Shown in pieces: positions 58,053 through 64,000 of a stretch of 64,000 nucleotides of DNA. Position numbers and translations under genes: made by a program. How positions within the stretch are numbered: the first letter of the stretch is position 1; each line of letters begins with the position of its first letter. The DNA comes from Kitasatospora atroaurantiaca (lineage in GTDB: Bacteria; Actinomycetota; Actinomycetes; Streptomycetales; Streptomycetaceae), in assembly GCF_007828955.1 (NCBI RefSeq), contig NZ_VIVR01000001.1, positions 7,564,001-7,628,000 on the forward strand, written 5' to 3'. The notes under the pieces were generated by a model. That model saw nothing but the letters and a program-made list of their open reading frames with translations. It was not told where the DNA came from and did no database searches.

Positions 58053-58253
58053 TTACGGGAGCCGGCGTCCGCACTCGAGGACCTTGTGCACGTCGGGGGC
58101 CAGGACGGCAAGGAGTCGGAACCAGCGCGGCACCAGCACGGCTTGGCGGAACGGCCCCGGTGCCCGCGATCCCTTCGGCGTGCCGATCCGGCGGCGATGG
58201 GCGGCCGGCGGACGGGACGGGTACTCCACCACGTGGCGCTGGACATCGAGCAT
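58053..58253 (-). mobile_element. Remnant of an IS5-type transposase gene
   Basis: A 66-residue frame reads HRRRIGTPKGSRAPGPFRQAVLVPRWFR. This resembles the N-terminal HTH region of Streptomyces DDE (IS5/HTH_Tnp_4) transposases, where GTRxGxRxLxxFRQAVLVLRWFR is usual. It then jumps to VLAPDVHKVLECGR, which matches the APDLHEALER stretch found about 50 residues later. The catalytic DDE part is gone. No terminal inverted repeats were found. Assignment is from remembered family pattern. Confidence 0.5.
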
Positions 58254-58346
58254 GGCAAACCTGGGCGACCAGTGCCCGCCTGCCCGACCCGTACGGATCC
58301 GACAGTTTCAGCCCACCTCACGAACACCAGTTCGCCGAGAAGAACC

Positions 58347-58652
58347 TCACTGGCCCACCCTTCGGTCGATGCACTCGCGCAACAGGTCGGCGTGCCCGCA
58401 GTGACGGGCATACTCATCGATCCTGTGCACCATCAGTTCCCGCACGGCGATCCCGTCCTTCCCCAGACGCTCGCTCAGATCCGGGTGCTCGGCGAGCGCG
58501 GCGTCGGTCGCGGCCTGCTCGCGCGCCAGGTCGGAGTACGCAGCGTCGACCTCGGCCTGCTCGGCGACGGCTCCGTCGAAGTCCGCGTCACGCTTGCCGT
58601 ACAGCTTCGGCAGCGGTTCACCGTCGCTGATCCAGTTGTCACCCGGCGCGCT
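58347..58652 (-). pseudogene. C-terminal remnant of a DinB/DUF664 protein
   Basis: The open frame after a TAG at 58655-58653 reads GDNWISDGEPLPKLYGKRDADFDGAVAEQAEVD and ends DGIAVRELMVHRIDEYARHCGHADLLRECIDRRVGQ. The end matches the DUF664 pattern LLVHMIEEYARHNGHADLLRERIDG, with the metal-ligand His residues. The N-terminal ~80 residues are missing and no start is available. Together with the IS remnant downstream it marks a decayed patch. Confidence 0.65.
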
Positions 58653-58727
58653 CTACGGCCTGCAGCGCGGGGCCGAAGGGGTGCCGTCCTCGCTCCGACT
58701 CAGGTCACTGGATTCCGGTGGCGCTGG

Positions 58728-59666
58728 TCACCATGCGTTGATGGCCGGCGCGTCGGGTTCGTGCGTCCGCCAGGCCTCATTGAGGCGCGCGAGCCGGTCC
58801 GCGGCGGCGATGCCGCGCAGGGATGCGACCTTGCCGTCGCTGACTTCGAACGCCACGGCGCCCACGACCCGGTCGTCGACCACGGCGAGGACGGCCGGGG
58901 AGCCGTTGACCAGCGCGATGTGGAACGCGGGGGAGCCGCCGGCCAGCCGCCGCTTCGCCGGAGTGGGCTTGAAGCCGGCCCGCACGTAGGAGGCGACGCG
59001 CTCGCGCGTCTTGTACCGCAGTAGCCGCCTGGCCAGTCCGGCACCGTCCGAGACTGCGGTCGCGTCGGCGGTGAGCAGCGCCACCAGCCGTTCGGTGCGC
59101 CCCGACGTGGCGGCGGCGAGGAACTCCTCGACGATGCGGCGCGCGGACGTTGGGTCCACCGGCTCGCCGCTGCGGCGCTCGGCGGCGACCCGGCGTCGGG
59201 CCCGGTGGACATGCTGCTGGCTCGCGGACTCGGTGATGTCGAGGATCCCGGCGATCTCGGCGTGGGGGTAGGAGAAGGCCTCGCGCAGGACGTAAGCGGC
59301 CCGCTCGACCGGCGAGAGGCGCTCCATGAGGGTCAGCACGGCCAAGGACACCGATTCGCGCTGCTCGAAGGTGTCGGCAGGGCCGAGCATCGGGTCGCCC
59401 TCGAGGAGTGGCTCGGGCAGCCAGTCTCCGACGGCGCGCTCATGGCGCGCCTGCGCCGAGCGGAGCCGGTCGAGGCAGAGATTGGTGACGACCTTGGTCA
59501 GCCACGCCTCCGGCACCTCGATACGTTCCCGGTCCGCGGCCTGCCAGCGCAGGAACGTGTCCTGCACGGCGTCCTCGGCGTCGGCGGCCGAGCCGAGCAG
59601 ACGGTACGCGAGCGAGGCCAGCCGGCCCCGGCCGGCCTCGAACCGATCGATGGCTGCGCTGTCCAT
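58728..59666 (-). CDS. ECF41-type sigma factor (SigJ-like)
   Basis: Sigma factor of 312 residues. Region 2 is LASLAYRLLGSAADAEDAVQDTFLRW and region 4 is LSPVERAAYVLREAFSYPHAEIAGILDITESASQQHVHRARRR. The linker has the ECF41 mark WLPEPLLEGDP. A C-terminal SnoaL-like domain (about 180-312) replaces the anti-sigma factor and modulates activity. The conserved DGGGK box reads DGAGLA here. It follows the FAD oxidoreductase gene by 10 bp, the usual ECF41 neighbour type. Confidence 0.93.
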   Translation of the reverse strand: MDSAAIDRFEAGRGRLASLAYRLLGSAADAEDAVQDTFLRWQAADRERIEVPEAWLTKVVTNLCLDRLRSAQARHERAVGDWLPEPLLEGDPMLGPADTFEQRESVSLAVLTLMERLSPVERAAYVLREAFSYPHAEIAGILDITESASQQHVHRARRRVAAERRSGEPVDPTSARRIVEEFLAAATSGRTERLVALLTADATAVSDGAGLARRLLRYKTRERVASYVRAGFKPTPAKRRLAGGSPAFHIALVNGSPAVLAVVDDRVVGAVAFEVSDGKVASLRGIAAADRLARLNEAWRTHEPDAPAINAW

Positions 59667-59676
59667 GCGGAGCAGC

Positions 59677-60870
59677 CTATGCGGCGACCCTCACACCGGC
59701 CCGGTCGGGCGCGGTGGCCAGGCGGCGCTTGCGCTTCGGCATGCCGAAGGTCGGGTGGGCGATGCTCCACCAGGCCCCCTTGAGCACGCCCGACTTGAGC
59801 CACGCGGCGGTCCGGCCGCCCAGGTACCAGGATTTCGACCGGACGTCCCCGTCCACCATCTGGAAGATCGCGTCCCGCCGCCCGAGGCTGATGTGGTTGC
59901 CGTGGTACTTGAGCCCGGTGGTCGGGACCTCGCTGCCCGTCAGGCGCGCGATGATCGCGGCGGTCGCCTGCATGTTGGTGTAGCCGGCCGAGGCGCAGGA
60001 CATCGGCAGCGGCCGGCCGTTCTCGCCGATCGCGTAGGCGCAGTCGCCGGCGGCGTAGACGTCCGGGTGCGAGACCGAGCGCATGGTGCGGTCGACGACG
60101 ATCTGGCCGGTCTCGGCGACCTCCAGGCCGCTGGCGGCCGCGATGGGGTGCACGGCGAACCCGCCCGACCACACGGTCACGTCTGCCGGGATGGAGGTAC
60201 CGTCGGCCGCGATCGCCCGTGCCGGCTCGACGGCTTCGATACCGGTGTGCTCGTGAACGGTGATGTTGAGCCGGTCGAAGGCCTGGCGCAGGTGACGGCG
60301 GGCCTTCGGGGAGAGCCAGGCGCCCAGCTCGCCGCGGGCGGCGAGCGTGACCGAGAGGTCGGGCCGGGACTCGGCGAACTCGGTGGCGGTCTCGATGCCG
60401 GTCAGCCCCTCACCCACGACCAGCACGGTGCCGCCCTCACCCAGGCCGGCCAGGCGCTCGCGCAGACGCACCGCCGAGGACCGGCCGGTCACATCGAAGG
60501 CGTACTCGGCCACACCGGGGACGCCATGGTGGGCCACGGAGCTGCCGAGCGCGTAGAGAAGCGTGTCGTACGTGAGTTCGTCGTCCTCGCCGTCCTCGCC
60601 GGTCACGGCGACGGTCCTGCGCTCGGGGTCGACGCCGGTGACGCGCGCCAGGCGCAGCCGCACCCCGGTGCCCGCGAATACGTCGGCGAGCTTGCGGAAC
60701 GCGAGGTCCTGGCCGATCGCGAGCTGGTGGAGCCGCATCCGCTCAACGAAGTCGGGCACGGCGTTGACGACGGTGATCTCGGTGTCGGCGGGGGAGAGCC
60801 GGCGGGCCAGGTTTCCGGCGGCGAAGGCCCCGGCGTATCCAGCGCCGAGTACGACGATGCGGTGCTTCAT
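59677..60870 (-). CDS. NAD(P)/FAD-dependent oxidoreductase (NDH-2-like), ECF41 partner
   Basis: Flavoprotein of 397 residues. The FAD loop is HRIVVLGAGYAGAFAAGNLARRL, the NAD(P) loop is TVLVVGEGLTGIETATEFAE, and the late FAD motif is SVSHPDVYAAGDCAYA. The family includes type II NADH dehydrogenases and AIF-like disulfide reductases. AGGAG lies before ATG 60870. It leads the operon with the sigma factor. ECF41 sigma factors commonly control such a redox neighbour (family knowledge). Confidence 0.92.
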   Translation of the reverse strand: MKHRIVVLGAGYAGAFAAGNLARRLSPADTEITVVNAVPDFVERMRLHQLAIGQDLAFRKLADVFAGTGVRLRLARVTGVDPERRTVAVTGEDGEDDELTYDTLLYALGSSVAHHGVPGVAEYAFDVTGRSSAVRLRERLAGLGEGGTVLVVGEGLTGIETATEFAESRPDLSVTLAARGELGAWLSPKARRHLRQAFDRLNITVHEHTGIEAVEPARAIAADGTSIPADVTVWSGGFAVHPIAAASGLEVAETGQIVVDRTMRSVSHPDVYAAGDCAYAIGENGRPLPMSCASAGYTNMQATAAIIARLTGSEVPTTGLKYHGNHISLGRRDAIFQMVDGDVRSKSWYLGGRTAAWLKSGVLKGAWWSIAHPTFGMPKRKRRLATAPDRAGVRVAA

Positions 60871-60882
60871 GGCGTTGCTCCT

Positions 60883-60910
60883 GTCTCGTTCGGTGCCCCT
60901 TGAACGAGAC
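60883..60910 (-). promoter_or_regulatory. Inverted repeat in the leader of the oxidoreductase operon
   Basis: GTCTCGTTC-(10 nt)-GAACGAGAC, a perfect 9-bp inverted repeat that ends 13 bases before ATG 60870, next to the ribosome site. It may be an operator or a translation-modulating hairpin. Confidence 0.5.
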
Positions 60911-61500
60911 GGCGCCTCGATTGCTGACAGGAGCCGGGTGTGACGCGGGTCACCGAACGAAGACGAGCGGCTGAGCCTCCGGCAGGTGCTTGTGCCTGTC
61001 CTGGGCAGTCGAAACGGAGCGATGGCCAACTATCGGTCGACGTCACACCGGTGAGCCGTGACACGGTAGTTGGAACCGGCAAGATGTGCTGACCTGACCG
61101 TTCTCGGCGTGCGTGACACGCTTGTTGGAACTGATTTGCCAAGGTTCTTGGAACCAAGCGGCCAGTTGGCATTCTTGTTGGAACCACTTCCAAAGATCCC
61201 ATCGCGAGTCGGTAGTGCTGTTGGGGTGCCGGTATCAGGTTCTCGCTGGTCAGGCTGGCTGCGGCATGGGCGGGTGGCTGGCGGGTTGACTGTCATGGAG
61301 CGATAGGTCGGTGGTTTGTTTCACTGACGTGGGGCTTTATCTCATGGCGGATGGATGGCGCTGTCCGGGGTTCGAGAGATTTGATGCCGTAATTGGTGGC
61401 GTGTCGCTTTGATCGCCGATATGGGAGAACACGGCGCTGGTGGGCGTGCGGCATGGGTGAAGCGCGGGGCGAGGTCGGTGACGGCATCGAGCGGACGGCG
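60911..61500. other. Long intergenic region without an intact gene
   Basis: About 590 bp. The left part upstream of the ECF41 operon should contain its promoter. The middle holds four TTGGAAC elements (next entry). The right part (61250-61490) has lower GC than the surroundings and no convincing ORF. Confidence 0.5.
61058..61184. repeat. Four TTGGAAC elements, two as 20-bp direct repeats
   Basis: GTGACACGGTAGTTGGAACC (61058-61077) and GTGACACGCTTGTTGGAACT (61113-61132) match at 17 of 20 positions, 55 bp apart. Shorter copies are CTTGGAAC (61147-61154) and GTTGGAAC (61177-61184). Repeated same-direction sites in non-coding DNA suggest binding sites of one protein: a regulator, or the transposase of an element end. 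Confidence 0.55.
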
Positions 61501-61539
61501 AGGGGCGGGTCACCAGCGCGCTGCTGGTGACCCGCCCCT
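61501..61539 (-). terminator. Strong terminator after the repeat-bearing secreted protein
   Basis: AGGGGCGGGTCACCAG-cgcgctg-CTGGTGACCCGCCCCT, a perfect 16-bp stem, 38 bases after the stop at 61578. Confidence 0.9.
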
Positions 61540-61577
61540 GGGCGGACGGGCTTGCGACCCATCCACTCTTCGTCCCG

Positions 61578-63323
61578 TCAGTTCTTCATGAAGTAGCCGG
61601 CGAGGTCGGCGACCACGTCGACCCGGCCCGCGTGGTTGAAGATAGAAGCTCCGTCGCCACCGCCCGTCGTGACCGCGTTGGCGATGGTCTCGCCCGCGCT
61701 GAAGTTCAGGCTGGAGGTGGTGGCGGCCTGCTGGCTGGGGCTGAGCATGTTCACGCCCTGGACGGTGAGGAAGCTGGCGGCCGTGGGGCCGGTCGCGGTG
61801 ACGTTCAGCACGGAGCCGGTGGCGCCGTAGCGGGGCACCCCGTAGTCCCAGGAGGCGAGGTTCACCACTATGCCGTGACCGCCGGGGATCGCCCCCTGGA
61901 ACCCGCCAGTGCCGTTGCGGGTGTCCAGGACTCGGGTCGGGCCGGTCGGCACGAAGACCGAACCGTCCGCCGAGTAGTAGCCGCTTATGTCCGCGATCAG
62001 GTCGACGGTGCCGAAGCGGTTGTACAGGTCGATCTTGCCGTCCACCACCGGCACGGTGACCTGGTTCGGGATCGTCTCACTGGCGGTGAAGTTCAGGTTC
62101 GACGCCACCGGGCGGGCCTGGCCGTGCGGGTAGACGGTGACATACCCGCCGGCGGTGGGGTTGGTGGCGGTGACGTTCAGCACCACAGCACTGACCCCCG
62201 TTGCTGGGACGCCGCCCCGGCCTGCCACCTGGAGGGTGAGCGAGCTGTCCGGGCCGACCTTGCCCTTCGCGGCACCGATCCCGCTGCGGGTGTCGAGCAG
62301 CCGCGCCGGGAGGTCAAGACCGGTGAACCGGGAGCCGCTGGTGCCCGGGGTGTAGTAGCCGCTTATGTCGGCCACCAGGTCGACGGTGCCGAAGCGGTTG
62401 TACAGGTCGATCTTGCCGTCCACCACCGGCACGGTGACCTGGTTCGGGATCGTCTCACTGGCGGTGAAGTTCAGGTTCGACGCCACCGGGCGGGCCTGGC
62501 CGTGCGGGTAGACGGTGACATACCCGCCGGCGGTGGGGTTGGTGGCGGTGACGTTCATTACCACGGCACTGACCCCCGTTGCTGGGACGCCGCCCCGGCC
62601 TGCCACCTGGAGGGTGAGCGAGCTGTCCGGGCCGACCTTGCCCTTCGCGGCACCGATCCCGCTGCGGGTGTCGAGCAGCCGCGCCGGGGTGAGCGGCACG
62701 AAGGTGCTCTTCGCGGCGAAGTCGACGTTGTGGCCGTCGCCGACGTAGGAGAGCGAGACTGGGCGGACGGACTGACTGGCCAGCCCGTCGGCGGACAGCT
62801 CCAGCTGACCCTTGAGCAGCACGGACTTCACCGCAGGCGCGACGGAGAAGTGGAAGTCGTAGACCGCGGCGGGCATCAGGTCGCCGGAGACGTCGTGGGG
62901 CGGCAGATCCAGGGTGAGCGATCCGTCGCCGTTGACCACCCACTGCCCGGCCGCCGTCGAACCGGCCGCCCCGGGGGTGGACGGGAGGTAGGACACCTGG
63001 ACGGCGATCATCCGGCCGAGCAGCTCGGGCGAGTACCCGGAGGCCGCCACCGACTCTGCGGACAGGGTGAGCCCCAACTTGACGTTCTTGGCGCCCTTGG
63101 AGCCTACGTTGACGGCCACCCGGCACATCGCCTCGCCGTCTCCCGAGTTGACCACCAGCGGTTGGGTACCCCAGTCGAACCACTGGGCGCCGTTACCGAC
63201 CGGGCACTCGGCCCCGCTCAGGCCCGTCTCCGGCCAGTCGGCGAAGGCCACCTGCACCGGCAGCATCCCGGCGATCACCAGCGCGGCGGCACCGGCCAGC
63301 CCGGCCCGGTGGATTCTCTTCAC
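61578..63323 (-). CDS. Secreted protein with LLDTR-type repeats
   Basis: Exported protein of about 581 residues. A signal peptide (VKRIHRAGLAGAAALVIAGMLPVQVAFA) is followed by a beta-rich domain of about 190 residues with three Cys. Then come three repeat units starting ARLLDTRSGIGA (twice) or TRVLDTRNGTGG and ending in ADISGYY/ADLAGYF. Units 1 and 2 are almost identical. Each ~125-residue unit is Thr/Val/Gly-rich and probably a beta-sandwich or propeller blade set. The motif is widespread in actinobacterial surface proteins; function unknown. GTG 63323 lies behind GGGGG; ATG 63335 is an alternative start without a ribosome site. Confidence 0.83.
   Translation of the reverse strand: MKRIHRAGLAGAAALVIAGMLPVQVAFADWPETGLSGAECPVGNGAQWFDWGTQPLVVNSGDGEAMCRVAVNVGSKGAKNVKLGLTLSAESVAASGYSPELLGRMIAVQVSYLPSTPGAAGSTAAGQWVVNGDGSLTLDLPPHDVSGDLMPAAVYDFHFSVAPAVKSVLLKGQLELSADGLASQSVRPVSLSYVGDGHNVDFAAKSTFVPLTPARLLDTRSGIGAAKGKVGPDSSLTLQVAGRGGVPATGVSAVVMNVTATNPTAGGYVTVYPHGQARPVASNLNFTASETIPNQVTVPVVDGKIDLYNRFGTVDLVADISGYYTPGTSGSRFTGLDLPARLLDTRSGIGAAKGKVGPDSSLTLQVAGRGGVPATGVSAVVLNVTATNPTAGGYVTVYPHGQARPVASNLNFTASETIPNQVTVPVVDGKIDLYNRFGTVDLIADISGYYSADGSVFVPTGPTRVLDTRNGTGGFQGAIPGGHGIVVNLASWDYGVPRYGATGSVLNVTATGPTAASFLTVQGVNMLSPSQQAATTSSLNFSAGETIANAVTTGGGDGASIFNHAGRVDVVADLAGYFMKN
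61981..62310 (-). repeat. Intragenic repeat unit, copy B
   Basis: 330-bp unit nearly identical to 62359-62688, offset 378 bp (126 codons). Only a few differences are visible, including at 61991-62001 and 62198-62210 with their counterparts. Confidence 0.85.
62359..62688 (-). repeat. Intragenic repeat unit, copy A
   Basis: First-translated partner of the unit at 61981-62310. The near identity at DNA level points to recent duplication or gene conversion inside the gene. Confidence 0.85.
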
Positions 63324-63538
63324 ACGGTCCCCCATTTGAAGTTCGAACGAACGTAAGTCGGTCGGATCATATGCATGCCAGCGGCCAGGGTAGGAGCCCG
63401 GACCCTGCCCGGCCACTGCTTTCAGTGGTTGGTTCCGGGGTGGTGCTGGTCCGAGCTTTGCGTCGCTGAAGTGTGATGTCGTCTTCGTACCGAAGATAGG
63501 CATCGTGGTTGGTGAAGCCCTGGGGACACCCGTCATGA
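63324..63538. other. Intergenic region at the right end
   Basis: About 215 bp upstream of the secreted protein. It includes a TTCGAACGAA palindromic stretch near the start codon (63340-63352) and a small hairpin CCACTG-cttt-CAGTGG (63413-63428). No gene was seen. Confidence 0.4.
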
Positions 63539-64000
63539 CGGTGCGCCGGGTGGGCTGATCGTCGTCGCAACCTGGCCCGAGATCTCGACACGGCCACAGA
63601 CCCCACCGACTACCGGCACCGGCGCGAAGCACTGCCGAGCTGGTTCCTGACCCGCGACACCTGGCACGAGATCATCGCCGATCTTCCACTCGTTCCAGGA
63701 CCCGTCCGTCCTAACCTGGACGACCGCAAGCGACAAGGAGCATCCGCCTTCGCTGGGCCCACGTCACCTGAGGCGAGCAACCTGTTCGCTCCGCGTTGCA
63801 TCGAAGCCGAGCAGCCCGACGACATCCGCCGGGCCCGGCTCCTCCGGCGTGCTAACACCTGGTTCCAACTGTCACGGTCGGATCCCCTCAACCACTACGC
63901 GGCTCTGCGGGAACTCCTCCTACAGCACGCCGAAGACCTCGCACGGAAGATCGACAAGGGACACCAGACAGCGCGGCGCCGACAGCCGGGAACGGTCTGT
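63539..64000 (+). other. Open frame without a start, running off the window
   Basis: From after a TGA at 63536-63538 the plus frame stays open for 154 codons to the window end. The translation looks like protein: DPTDYRHRREALPSWFLTRDTWHEIIADLPLVPGPVRP, then RRARLLRRANTWFQLSRSDPLNHYAALRELLLQHAEDLARKIDKG. Codon use is less GC-biased than the neighbours (many GAA, CGA, ACA and GCA codons), which suggests foreign origin. There is no ATG or GTG at its head, so the 5' end is lost or shifted. No family is recognised with confidence. Confidence 0.45.

Noticed and set aside
60880..60950. Possible ECF41 promoter (TGTCA...CGTC) before the oxidoreductase gene
   Set aside because: A TGTCAGC and a CGTC are present, but the spacing is about 11 instead of the expected 16, so it was not annotated.
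61365..61385. GGTTCGAGA string resembling a tRNA T-loop
   Set aside because: No acceptor stem, anticodon arm or D-loop can be folded around it.

Overview
This is a very GC-rich actinobacterial window, most likely from a Streptomycetaceae chromosome (Streptomyces or Kitasatospora). The evidence is the strong G/C third-position bias, the many secreted proteins with Ala-rich or Tat signals, the two SpoIIE-type phosphatases with PAS/GAF sensors, the ECF sigma factors, and the number of genes that start 6-8 bases after a TANNNT -10 box (leaderless transcripts). No rRNA, tRNA, CRISPR array, prophage or large biosynthetic cluster was found. The content is accessory: regulators, secreted hydrolases, small oxidoreductases and several decayed genes. 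Some domain names are assigned from recalled family features only, since no search could be run.

Layout. 1-5.1 kb: an M64 peptidase (cut by the window edge), an HTH-TPR regulator and a membrane glycosyltransferase/PAP2 fusion. 5-9.9 kb: a PAS-GAF-PP2C-HATPase phosphatase, a small acidic protein, an ECF sigma factor fused to a membrane-anchored CAP domain, and an RBBP9-like hydrolase. 10-16.7 kb: a double-AsnC regulator divergent from a DHA2 exporter, a PQQ-type propeller protein, an NmrA-like/HxlR divergent pair, and a gene interrupted by an amber codon. 16.8-25.6 kb: a molybdenum hydroxylase operon, a second multi-sensor PP2C phosphatase with a consensus leaderless promoter, and a two-component system whose kinase carries an extra C-terminal membrane-anchored domain. 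25.8-33.3 kb: a flavin amine oxidase, a P-loop kinase divergent from a coupled ATP-grasp pair, a TetR/DUF4386 pair with clear operators, a ferredoxin remnant and an epimerase-like protein.

33.5-49.6 kb: DUF2252, an F420/PPOX protein, a thermolysin-family protease, GNAT, EF-hand and spherulation-4-like proteins, an FBP zinc-finger protein, a tyrosine phosphatase, a metal-receptor-like protein, a secreted protein made only of two starch-binding domains behind MalR-like direct repeats, a dioxygenase lacking its catalytic core, a penicillin-acylase-family enzyme, DUF3224, a pseudouridine synthase, and an HTH-MurA fusion with a 20-bp palindrome in its own promoter. 49.7-57 kb: a P450 divergent from the MurA fusion, a deleted WYL regulator, a DrrAB-like ABC exporter, DUF2809, VOC, an SDR/TetR pair, and two head-to-head genes (TetR, SnoaL) truncated at a shared palindrome. 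57-64 kb: a DJ-1 family protein, remnants of an IS5-type transposase and a DinB protein, an ECF41-type sigma factor operon with an FAD oxidoreductase, a repeat-bearing secreted protein, TTGGAAC repeats, and an open frame without a start at the right edge.

The genes do not form one pathway. The common themes are signal-dependent transcription (ECF, PP2C/HATPase, two-component and one-component regulators paired with neighbours), extracellular hydrolysis and binding, and gene decay: seven or more truncated, deleted or interrupted genes lie between 15.7 and 58.7 kb.
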